DNA from: Vairimorpha apis BRL 01
Lineage: Eukaryota > Microsporidia > Nosematidae
DNA length: 10,589 nucleotides
Direction: 5' to 3'
Assembly: GCA_000447185.1 (NCBI GenBank)
Contig: KE647280.1
Coordinates: 1-10,589 of the forward strand
The notes beneath the pieces were generated by a model. The model worked only from the letters and a program-made list of their open reading frames with translations, did no database searches and was not told the origin of the DNA. Positions 1 through 6,521 of this stretch are shown here, piece by piece; within the stretch, counting starts at the first letter, position 1; every line of letters begins with the position of its first letter. The position numbers and the translations under genes were made by a program.

Positions 1-379
1 ACTTTCACAAATCTATAGAAAGAAGGAAAATAATCCCTATAAACAAATAGTTTTGTCTTTATATTTTAGTAGTCTTGATTTAATTTCTGAGCATAAAAAA
101 CTTGCTCAACTAGAATGTATAAATGTTTTATATAAAAATAATAATTTTAAAATGGCTAAAAAATTATTAGAAAATTACAAGATTAATATAAATAATAAAA
201 TTGTAAAACGTGTGTTGAATAATGAAAATGATACTGATCAATATAATGTGAATGTGACAGGAAAAGTTTATTGTTGGGATACTATGGATTTTGAGGATAA
301 TGGAAATCAATGTAGTAGATGTGGAGTGTATAATAAAACAGGATCTGTGTGCAGTTTATGTGAAAATATGTTTAAATAA
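1..379 (+). CDS. Coatomer (COPI) subunit alpha, C-terminal end, partial
   Basis: This is the last part of the COPI coat alpha subunit, which acts in Golgi-to-ER vesicle traffic. The frame is open from base 2 to the TAA at 377-379, so the gene continues beyond the left edge; the TTG at 53 is an internal leucine, not a start. The part before it (KKENNPYKQIV) and the helical segment after it (LYFSSLDLISEHKKLAQLE, then VLYKNNNFKMAKKLLENY) follow the alpha-COP C-terminal pattern in which a basic/Pro stretch precedes 'AAYFTHCNLQ' and '[22 protein letters not shown]'. A cysteine cluster follows at bases 272-361 (Cys, 12 residues, CSRC, 9 residues, CSLC), like the zinc-ribbon-like tail of many alpha-COPs. 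The protein stops five residues after the last Cys, lacking the usual tail of about 15-20 residues. Identity is inferred from this remembered family pattern and is fairly secure. Confidence 0.75.
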   Translation, partial: LSQIYRKKENNPYKQIVLSLYFSSLDLISEHKKLAQLECINVLYKNNNFKMAKKLLENYKININNKIVKRVLNNENDTDQYNVNVTGKVYCWDTMDFEDNGNQCSRCGVYNKTGSVCSLCENMFK

Positions 380-380
380 A
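375..380 (+). promoter_or_regulatory. AATAAA polyadenylation-like signal overlapping the alpha-COP stop
   Basis: AATAAA spans the TAA stop codon (377-379). Signals overlapping or touching the stop are usual in microsporidia, whose 3' UTRs are very short. In DNA this AT-rich the hexamer is common by chance, so the position is the only support. Confidence 0.3.
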
Positions 381-1374
381 AGTAAACTAGACTTTTAAAT
401 TTAATTTTTTATATAATTACATGTAAAAATAATTTATAATCTAATTTTTTTACATTTTTCTATTGTAAAATCGTTTAGTTGAATTGTTAAGATTTGGAAT
501 AATAAGTTTGTTTTAAATGTAATATAAATATCTTTTATTTGTTAATCATAATTTAAAATATAATGTAAATGAAAACATTTCTTTCTAATAATAATTAAAT
601 TTTAAATTTAGATTCAATTATTACATTATTAAACAACATAATTTATTTGTATCAGTATTAAATATTCACATCATTTAAAATGTCAAAAAAATTTAAAATA
701 GAAATTAATAAAAGCTTTTAATTTGTTAATTTTACGACTTTTTAAAATAAAATAATAGTAGTTTTGCAATTTTTGATTTAACAAAATGTAAATTTTTATT
801 ATACGAAAAATATGTATTTGATCATTAATTTATATTTAATAAAAATTTTGAACAAAAATTATCTTGTAAAATGAATAATTTTTTATTACTTTAATATATA
901 TTTTAGACAATTTAATTGTTTAATAACGTAAAAAATATAAGTATTTTTATAAAAACAAAATAAAGATTTTAAAATTAATACTCCATGTTGATATTAATAA
1001 ATAATATACAATAATTAAACTTTAAAAATATAAAATTTTAAAGTAAATTTTAAAATTAATAAAGTTTTTTAATAATAAAAAATTACTTTGATATTTGAAA
1101 ATGTAAATTATATTAATTATTTATTGTATGTAAGTTAATTTTTTTTTTAAATGTTATAAGAAGAGCATAAATATATAGTTCTTACTCAAGAAAATAAAAA
1201 AATTCAATGGTTATCTATTTAATATAAAAATAATGTTTTAAAAAATTATCATCTTTTAAAATATTTAAGTATTTAAAAAAAGATATTTAAAAGAAATTTT
1301 TTTGCAAAATCTACAATAAAAATAATACACTAGTAATAAAATTTAATTTACAACACATTTACATAATTAAATTA
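381..1374. other. Non-coding AT-rich spacer between two convergent genes
   Basis: About 1 kb of almost pure A/T between the 3' ends of the alpha-COP gene (+) and the HECT ligase gene (-). I see no open frame with family resemblance, no tRNA-like arms and no tandem array. The least AT-rich piece, about 1155-1215, carries stops in all frames I read. Confidence 0.6.
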
Positions 1375-1860
1375 TCAAACTTTGTGAAAACCATCAGTAT
1401 TTAAAACACAAAACTCTAGTATAGAATTCATTTTATCTTTACAATTATAAGTTCCGATAAAAAGTTTATTTAAACAAGCACTTGCTCTAAAAAGTCCATC
1501 TTTAATATTATTTTTTTCAATTACAATTTTAAAATTAAAATTATTAAGTACCATCGGTACAGTTCCAGAACCTGTTACAAATTTTAAAAACTTTCTTAAA
1601 AACACTTCTTCTTTTTTTTCTAAAATTTCCCATAACCATTTAACTTCCATTGAATTTTCATTACACATATTATAAATAGTAAATTCTTTCAAAATATTTA
1701 CATTTAATTTTTGATCATTGGTTAATAATAAATATAAATCATCTGGTTCAAAAATATCTTTGAAACCTTCAGGAATAACACTATAAAAACCTTTCTTAAT
1801 AAAATCATATGGAATTTTCTTATTTAATTTATCATGAACTATTTTTTTATTTGTTGTTCT
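1375..1860 (-). CDS. Rsp5/NEDD4-type E3 ubiquitin ligase, segment 3: HECT C-lobe with catalytic Cys
   Basis: Last of three out-of-frame pieces of one HECT ligase gene. The frame is open from base 1860 down to TGA at 1375-1377 (161 codons) with no ATG at its head; an ATG- or TTG-based call would wrongly begin at 1692. It carries the linker and C-lobe: GFYSVIPEGF, a LYLLL segment, the VKWLWEIL block (canonical 'IKWFWE'), KFVTGSGTVP (canonical 'QFVTGSxxVP'), then ACLNKL with the active-site cysteine at codon 1474-1476 (canonical 'TCFN.L'), and the end NTDGFHKV (canonical 'T.GFG.E'). The cysteine takes ubiquitin from an E2 as a thioester and passes it to a substrate lysine. All key residues are present, so selection has kept this lobe. 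It joins segment 2 by a -1 shift at the run 1842-1848. Confidence 0.92.
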   Translation of the reverse strand, partial: RTTNKKIVHDKLNKKIPYDFIKKGFYSVIPEGFKDIFEPDDLYLLLTNDQKLNVNILKEFTIYNMCNENSMEVKWLWEILEKKEEVFLRKFLKFVTGSGTVPMVLNNFNFKIVIEKNNIKDGLFRASACLNKLFIGTYNCKDKMNSILEFCVLNTDGFHKV

Positions 1861-2684
1861 TTATTTAAATTATCTTCACCTAACATAAAAGCATCTAAAG
1901 ATTCTTCACTTCTTAGAACTTTTAAAATATTTCTTTGGTATTCTACATCTTGTATTTCTCTAATGTCAAATTTTCTCTTTAAAAGATTATCGTAAAAAGC
2001 CAAAGAAAATTTATAATCAATTTGTTCGTTAAAATTTATACAAAGAGCCAAAAAAACACCTAAATATGTGAAAAAAGATTCATCTGTCATTCTATTGGTA
2101 TTAGGGAGAACGTGATCAAACTTCGTTTGAATTTGATTTCTATAACCTATATCTTGTACTGATAAATACAAAAAATCTGGATTGCAATTACAATCTTTAA
2201 CATCAACAAATTCTGTTTTTTCTAGTCTATCATCTGCTAAAAATTCTAAACTTGTTTCATTAATAAATTCTCGTAATAATGCACCATAATCTTGTCCCAT
2301 TTCATTTTCAAATATAACAATAACTTTTTTATTCTTTAACTTATCAATATTTCTTAGTAAAAAAATTCCTGAAGAATCGATGATGTGATTTCTAACTACA
2401 TGCAACTTCAAATTTACATATCCTCGCAAAGAATATGATGTAACTCTGCTAGATAAATCTTCAAAATCATTAATTTTATTTCTTAGTACATTATTTATAT
2501 GAGATGGTGTTGTCCAATAAGTTTGTTTTATGTTGTGATTTACATACAATAATCTATTGTTAAAAAAAATAGTTTCCCATCCAGGTAATGTTAAATTAGT
2601 TAAATGATTATTATAAGAAGTAAGATATGTTTGTCTATTTACATAATATTCAACATTATCGTATCCTAATCTAACAGAAAACAT
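1839..2684 (-). CDS. Rsp5/NEDD4-type E3 ubiquitin ligase, segment 2: WW domains and HECT N-lobe
   Basis: The ATG at 2684 is probably internal, since this frame is open back to 2750 and joins segment 1 there. Residues 33-61 form a canonical WW domain (LPGWE, NNRLLYVNHN, QTYWTTP; W36, Y47, W57, P60), the module that binds PPxY motifs in substrates or adaptors. Residues 1-26 (YDNVEYYVNRQTYLTSY) look like a second WW that has lost both tryptophans. The HECT N-lobe begins near residue 88 and shows the LKLHVVRNH strand, VIVIFENEMGQDYGALLREF (125-140; canonical 'F.GE.G.D.GG..REF') and FFTYLGVFLALCI (204-216; canonical 'F.F.G...G.AI'). The WW-HECT order and details resemble Rsp5/NEDD4. Between residue 270 and the C-lobe some 40 residues usual in the family are missing. 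The frame ends at TAG 1839-1841, directly after an A7 run. Confidence 0.93.
   Translation of the reverse strand: MFSVRLGYDNVEYYVNRQTYLTSYNNHLTNLTLPGWETIFFNNRLLYVNHNIKQTYWTTPSHINNVLRNKINDFEDLSSRVTSYSLRGYVNLKLHVVRNHIIDSSGIFLLRNIDKLKNKKVIVIFENEMGQDYGALLREFINETSLEFLADDRLEKTEFVDVKDCNCNPDFLYLSVQDIGYRNQIQTKFDHVLPNTNRMTDESFFTYLGVFLALCINFNEQIDYKFSLAFYDNLLKRKFDIREIQDVEYQRNILKVLRSEESLDAFMLGEDNLNKEQQIKK
1842..1848 (-). other. Frame break in the HECT gene: A7 run forming A_AAA_AAA before TAG
   Basis: On the minus strand the upstream frame reads ATA AAA AAA TAG. Conserved HECT sequence resumes in the -1 frame (ATA GTT CAT GAT...). One extra A in the run would restore the frame. The run is also in phase to be a canonical X_XXY_YYZ slippery heptamer abutting a stop codon. 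Confidence 0.85.
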
Positions 2685-2728
2685 TTCATTGTTGTCTTGT
2701 AAAGTTTTAGATATAAAAGTGGTATTAT

Positions 2729-3031
2729 TTAAAAATAAAAAATATTTGTTTCAATTAATGTAAAATTCATTTGGCCGTTAAAGCATGGTAAATTAATATG
2801 TATAGAATTATTACCTTTTGAAAAAGTTTTACTAAAATCATAAATCACATGATCAACATCAATTGTTATATGAACGTCTGGATTCTTTAAATCAATAATA
2901 TAATATAGGTTGAAAAATCCAACTTGTAACTTTAATGGACGATTATTTATTCTTATTGTAAATGATTTGGAAAAAATCCAAGAAAACCAACCTTTTTGCT
3001 TTAAATTTAAAGATTTTAGAATCAATTTCAT
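2729..3031 (-). CDS. Rsp5/NEDD4-type E3 ubiquitin ligase, segment 1: degenerate C2-like N-terminus
   Basis: This is the true 5' end of the HECT ligase gene. The ATG at 3029-3031 is preceded by CCC with seven bases between, which fits the microsporidian start signal and decides this start. The 100 codons alternate polar and hydrophobic residues as in a beta-sandwich. The stretches VHITIDVDHVIYDF, then INLPCFNGQMNFTLIE, recall the last strands of a C2 domain, the membrane- and lipid-binding module at the N-terminus of Rsp5/NEDD4 ligases. The calcium-binding aspartate pattern is not clear, so the C2 assignment rests largely on domain order. The frame breaks at the run 2737-2742 and continues in segment 2. 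Joined over 3031-1375, the protein would be about 552 residues, against roughly 800 for fungal Rsp5. Confidence 0.7.
   Translation of the reverse strand: MKLILKSLNLKQKGWFSWIFSKSFTIRINNRPLKLQVGFFNLYYIIDLKNPDVHITIDVDHVIYDFSKTFSKGNNSIHINLPCFNGQMNFTLIETNIFYF
2737..2742 (-). other. Frame break in the HECT gene: T6 run between the C2-like and WW segments
   Basis: On the minus strand the C2-like frame ends ATT TTT TAT TTT TAA. The WW/HECT frame is the -1 frame and is open back to 2750. One extra T in this run joins them. The phase here (T_TTT_TAT) is not a good tandem-slippage heptamer. The neighbouring T5 at 2731-2735 is a second possible site. Confidence 0.65.
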
Positions 3032-3038
3032 TATTAAA

Positions 3039-3041
3039 GGG
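3039..3041 (-). promoter_or_regulatory. CCC start-proximal motif of the HECT ligase gene
   Basis: Read on the minus strand: CCC TTTAATA ATG. A C-triplet is rare in this DNA and sits seven bases before the start, matching the CCC/GGG-like motif known upstream of microsporidian start codons. Confidence 0.55.
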
Positions 3042-3469
3042 TGTTTTGAATTTCTAAAAACTTATACAAAAATTTTTTTGACAAATTAAAACTTATTAAA
3101 ATTTCATTTGTTATTATTGACATAAAAAATATTTTTTTCAATACTGTAAACATACCATATAAATTTTATTTTTTTGTCATACTATAGTTGTTTAATTATA
3201 TATTTATTATAAATTTTGTTAAATTAGATTTTATTATAATTTTTTTTAAAATAAATAAAACGAAATATATTAATTGAATTTAAGTTATAATATTTCAAAC
3301 AGTTTTTTTTATTTTGTGTTGTAATCATTTAGTACTTAAATAAAAATAAATGTAAAAAATAACATATATCAATTTATGATTTTTATTTTAATATTTTAAA
3401 AATAAAAACCTCTATTTTTTTTTATAAATTTTTTAATTTTATCGCTTTGATTGTAAAAAAACTAAATTA

Positions 3470-3553
3470 TCATTTTTTATTTTTTTGATTGAAAAAGAGA
3501 AAGAAAAAATAATATTGAAGGTAATAACTCTTCTTGAGTTTTATTTTTGACAT
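3470..3553 (-). CDS. Possible tiny ORF, basic start then hydrophobic stretch (doubtful)
   Basis: ATG at 3551-3553 opens 27 codons: a basic start (MSKIKLKK), aromatic residues (YYLQYY), a hydrophobic FFFLFF core and a lysine-rich end before TGA at 3470-3472. Its codons contain clearly more G and C than the surrounding spacer. A -1 shift at the A7 run near its end, as in the neighbouring genes, would lengthen it to about 38 residues. I do not recognise the product, and no CC motif precedes the ATG. It may be a small membrane peptide, a gene relic or chance. Confidence 0.15.
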   Translation of the reverse strand: MSKIKLKKSYYLQYYFFFLFFNQKNKK

Positions 3554-4207
3554 TAAAAATTTGACATATATAAATGATAGATTGTATTTAATGTGTCAAT
3601 TTTATAAAAAAAATTAATATTTTCTTAATTTTCTAATTTTATTGCTATCTAAATAATTCAACTGAAAATTACTCAATATAAAAAATTATTTAAATTTTAT
3701 ACATTTTTATTATACAAAATTTTAAAAAATTTAAATTATAATACAGTTAATATATATACTTTTTATATAAAACACGATTAATTTGAAAAAATTTAAAAGT
3801 TATTAAAAATAAATTTAATTAATATATAATATTAATAACTATTATCTTAAATTATATTTAAATATTTAAATACATAAATAATTATAAGATAATATATTTA
3901 TTTAAAAATGTTTTAATATAAATTATTTATAATAATTAAATTTTATAATAACATTTTTATATTGTTACATAAAAAAAATTTCAAATAAACATATGAATTT
4001 AGCAAATTTAATAAATAAATTGAAAAATAAAATTTATTAATTTTATTTTTATTTTTTTAAACTATACTATAAATAATAAATATGGAAAATTCATAAATTA
4101 TATTTAGTGTAAAATTTTAAGATATATAATAAAAACTTTCATTTTATAAATACAAAATTATTATAAAACATATTTATTATCTGAAAAATTAATAAATAAT
4201 AAATCAA

Positions 4208-4223
4208 AATATTTGCACATAAT
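4208..4223. repeat. 16-base repeat, copy 1 (AATATTTGCACATAAT)
   Basis: Identical to 9589-9604, also in non-coding DNA. The GCAC core makes the match less likely by chance than an all-A/T repeat, but two short copies are weak evidence. Confidence 0.3.
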
Positions 4224-4399
4224 AAAACAAAAAAAATTAATTTATTATATAACTAAAATATATCATATATTTTATTACAAAAAATCATAAATATCTTTTT
4301 TAAAAATGATAAATTATTATTTAAAACTTTTAATTTGTAAAAAAAATTTCTTCTCTGTAATAAAATATCATGAAAATATAAAAATAATATTTTTATTTT

Positions 4400-4432
4400 A
4401 TATCATAGATCAATATTTTTGATTAATGATAT
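4400..4432. other. Two-part inverted repeat upstream of the LRR gene
   Basis: ATATCAT pairs with ATGATAT (7 bp), then a 2x2 internal loop (AG/TA), then ATCAA pairs with TTGAT (5 bp) around a TATTT loop. It ends 33 bases before the LRR start codon. It could be a dyad protein site, or chance in A/T-rich DNA. Confidence 0.3.
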
Positions 4433-4458
4433 TCGTACTATAAATTCTTAAACTTTTT

Positions 4459-4461
4459 ACC
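4459..4461 (+). promoter_or_regulatory. ACC start-proximal motif of the LRR gene
   Basis: The sequence is TTTTTACCTTGA ATG, with CC five and six bases before the ATG at 4466. An in-frame TGA immediately precedes the ATG, so translation cannot begin earlier in this frame. Confidence 0.4.
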
Positions 4462-4465
4462 TTGA

Positions 4466-5005
4466 ATGATTATTTGGTTTATTTGTAAGATTTGGACAGC
4501 ACAAGAAGAAATAAATATTTTAAAAGAAAAAAAATTATCTAAAAATATTAATATGTCCTTTAAAAAATTAGAAATTAATGATGTAGAATTATGTTATTTT
4601 CAAAATTTTCAAGTACTAATTTTATCAAATAATAATTTGATTTGTATACCAGAAAAAATTAGGAAATTTACAAATTTAAAAATTTTACTATTGCAAAATA
4701 ATCTAATACAATCTTTACCTGCTTCTATAATTTATTTAAATAAATTAGTTGTATTAAATTATTCTTCAAACTCTTTATTTTATATACCAAAATATGTTGG
4801 TAAACTTAAAAGTTTAGAAGAATTATACTTAGAAAATAATAATTTAATTGATAATTTGTCGATATTACGTGATTTAAAAAAACTAATTGTTCTAAATGTA
4901 TCTAATAATAAATTAAAGAAACTTTTTGAAGATATAGGTCAAATAAAAAAATTAAAATTTTTTTTATTTCAGACAATTGCCTTACCACTTTACCTGATAA
5001 TATAG
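4466..5005 (+). CDS. Leucine-rich-repeat protein, segment 1: N-terminus and repeats 1-5
   Basis: First of three pieces of one LRR gene. The start is ATG 4466, or possibly ATG 4553 (MSFKKLEIND...), which would drop a Lys/Glu-rich leader. After a short non-repeat cap come five 23-residue repeats of the L..L..L.L..N.L..LP..I..L type, for example VLILSNNNLICIPEKIRKF and ILLLQNNLIQSLPASIIYL. This is the SHOC2-like class of intracellular LRRs, which build a curved protein-binding solenoid. No secretion signal or kinase, nuclease or membrane domain is visible. True coding leaves this frame at the T8 run 4958-4965; the codons from there to 5005 are out-of-frame readthrough. Confidence 0.93.
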   Translation: MIIWFICKIWTAQEEINILKEKKLSKNINMSFKKLEINDVELCYFQNFQVLILSNNNLICIPEKIRKFTNLKILLLQNNLIQSLPASIIYLNKLVVLNYSSNSLFYIPKYVGKLKSLEELYLENNNLIDNLSILRDLKKLIVLNVSNNKLKKLFEDIGQIKKLKFFLFQTIALPLYLII

Positions 5006-6015
5006 GAAATCTTTCAAATCTTGAAATATTATATGTAAATAATAATTATTTGGAATCATTACCTACTACTATATATAAATTACAAAATTTAATAATATTA
5101 GATATTAAAAATAATAATCTTATTTTACTACCGGATAATATATGTTTTTTAAAGAATTTAACTTATTTATATGCGAATAAAAATAAACTTTTAAGATTGC
5201 CAGTTATTTTTGGTTCATTAATAAATTTAAAGTATTTAGATTTAAGTGATAATTTACTTAAGAACATACCTTATTCATTTGGAAATTTAATAAATCTTGT
5301 TAATATCACTTTAAAAAATAATTATTTAGAAAAAATTCCAAAAGAATTTAATTATTTATGTAACTTGAAATTGCTGAACTTAAGTTTTAATTGTATATTT
5401 AATTTCCCACAGTTAAATAATTTAAAAAATTTAGAGATAATTAATCTTTCAAATAACAAAATTCGTTTTTTACCAATTTTTCATGAATTTTCTAAATTAA
5501 AAATATTAAATCTTTCCAATAATGAAATTAAAGTAATTTCTTCTGATATTAAAAATTTAAAAAATTTAAAAATTCTTAATATGGAGCACAATCAAATATA
5601 TACAATTTCTTCTAATGTTGGTTTTCTTAAAAAATTGGAAATTTTGAATTTGTCTTATAATAAATTGGTAAGTTTACCTGAAGAGATAGTAAATTTATCA
5701 AATTTAATAAAATTACAATGCAACAATAATTATTTAGAAAATTTAAGTAACAATATTTTTAAGTTAATTCGACTTGAAAATTTGGAATTACATAATAACA
5801 ATATATGTAGTTTCTCCAAAGGAATTTATAAACTTCAAAATCTAAAAAGTTTAAATTTAAAAAATAATAAAATTCTTAAAATTCCGGAAAAAATAGAACA
5901 GCTATCAAATTTAATGTATTTAAATATTTCAAGCAATAATATAATAAAAATACCAAATTCTATTGGAAGTTTGTCTTATTTAGTAAAGTTAAATATAAAA
6001 AAAATTTTATATTAA
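4957..6015 (+). CDS. Leucine-rich-repeat protein, segment 2: repeats 6-20
   Basis: This is the middle of the LRR gene, in the -1 frame relative to segment 1. It contains about fifteen consecutive repeats of 22-23 residues, including ILYVNNNYLESLPTTIYKL, YLDLSDNLLKNIPYSFGNL, ILNLSYNKLVSLPEEIVNL and YLNISSNNIIKIPNSIGSL. The consensus Asn is kept in every repeat, and Leu/Ile fill the core positions. Repeats 12 and 13 are one residue shorter, and repeats 14, 15, 17 and 18 replace the LP pair with IS, LS or FS. A start at 5050 would be artificial, as it falls inside repeat 7. The last seven codons before TAA at 6013-6015 are out-of-frame readthrough after the A8 run at 5997-6004. Confidence 0.93.
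   Translation: MFFISDNCLTTLPDNIGNLSNLEILYVNNNYLESLPTTIYKLQNLIILDIKNNNLILLPDNICFLKNLTYLYANKNKLLRLPVIFGSLINLKYLDLSDNLLKNIPYSFGNLINLVNITLKNNYLEKIPKEFNYLCNLKLLNLSFNCIFNFPQLNNLKNLEIINLSNNKIRFLPIFHEFSKLKILNLSNNEIKVISSDIKNLKNLKILNMEHNQIYTISSNVGFLKKLEILNLSYNKLVSLPEEIVNLSNLIKLQCNNNYLENLSNNIFKLIRLENLELHNNNICSFSKGIYKLQNLKSLNLKNNKILKIPEKIEQLSNLMYLNISSNNIIKIPNSIGSLSYLVKLNIKKILY
4958..4965 (+). other. Frame break in the LRR gene: T8 run forming T_TTT_TTA
   Basis: Repeat 5 ends in one frame and repeat 6 (FISDNCLTTLPDNIGNLSNL) starts in the -1 frame. With one extra T the 23-residue spacing runs through without a gap. In the upstream frame the bases also read T_TTT_TTA, a known strong -1 slippery heptamer. 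Confidence 0.88.
5997..6004 (+). other. Frame break in the LRR gene: A8 run forming A_AAA_AAA
   Basis: Repeat 21 starts KLNIKK in one frame and continues N-F-I-L-N-L-P in the -1 frame. One extra A gives a perfect repeat (KLNIKKNFILNLPIEI). In the upstream frame ATA AAA AAA also holds a canonical A_AAA_AAA heptamer, with TAA three codons on. Confidence 0.88.
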
Positions 6016-6521
6016 ACTTACCAATAGAAATTTTATATCTTTCAAATTTACAAGAAATAAAAGCATCACATAATTTTCTAAAAAATTTGCCTTTTTTTAT
6101 AAAAGATGTAAAATCATTATGTTCCGAATATTTTTTGAAATCAAATAAATATATAGAAAATCAATTTTTATTACCAAATTTAACATTTTTAGATTTATCG
6201 TATAACTGTTTAGTGGATATTCCTATATGTATTATGTTTTTTAAAAATTTAAAATATTTAAATTGTTCTTTTAATAAAATAGAAGTAATATCTAAAAAAA
6301 TTAAAAATTTACAGAATCTCAAAATTTTAAACTTATATCATAATAATATACATAGCTTACCGAAAGAAATTTTAAATTTAGCATTAAATCTAAATGAACT
6401 AAATATCGCATGTAATGATATAAATCCAATAAGTTCTTACTCAAAAGTTGGAATTGATGAAGTACTTAGTTATTTTAAAAAATTAGGCTTTTTACACTTA
6501 AATGAATCTTTTAATTTTTAA
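5997..6521 (+). CDS. Leucine-rich-repeat protein, segment 3: repeats 21-26 and C-terminal cap
   Basis: End of the LRR gene, stopping at TAA 6519-6521. It continues repeats 21-22, then has an insertion of about 20 residues without the consensus (near CSEYFLKSNKYIENQ), then repeats 23-26 (for example FLDLSYNCLVDIPICIMFF, ILNLYHNNIHSLPKEILNL). The last part, ISSYSKVGIDEVLSYFKK, resembles the helical cap (P..I...G...IL.YL) that closes many intracellular LRR domains, so the protein probably ends naturally. A start at 6087 would be artificial: it is a TTG leucine inside repeat 22. The joined protein (4466-6521) is about 685 residues and almost entirely LRR, pointing to a scaffold or regulator. The partner cannot be told from sequence. 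Confidence 0.9.
   Translation, partial: KKNFILNLPIEILYLSNLQEIKASHNFLKNLPFFIKDVKSLCSEYFLKSNKYIENQFLLPNLTFLDLSYNCLVDIPICIMFFKNLKYLNCSFNKIEVISKKIKNLQNLKILNLYHNNIHSLPKEILNLALNLNELNIACNDINPISSYSKVGIDEVLSYFKKLGFLHLNESFNF

Larger units (their letters stand above)
3042..4465. other. Non-coding AT-rich spacer between divergent genes
   Basis: About 1.4 kb between the 5' ends of the HECT gene (-) and the LRR gene (+), so both promoters should lie here. It is nearly all A/T. Only a possible tiny ORF at 3470-3553, a 16-base repeat copy at 4208-4223 and a hairpin at 4400-4432 stand out. Confidence 0.6.

Noticed and set aside
53..379. Reading the first gene as a complete protein starting at TTG 53
   Set aside because: The frame is open to the left edge and upstream residues continue the alpha-COP pattern, so 53 is internal.
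3490..3545. AACTC-TTCTT-GAGTT hairpin as a terminator
   Set aside because: The stem is only 5 bp, and hairpin-plus-U-run terminators are not expected in eukaryotic polymerase II genes.
4466..6521. CCR4/CNOT6 deadenylase or LRR kinase identity for the LRR gene
   Set aside because: No nuclease or kinase domain follows the repeats. The protein ends in a repeat cap and a stop codon.
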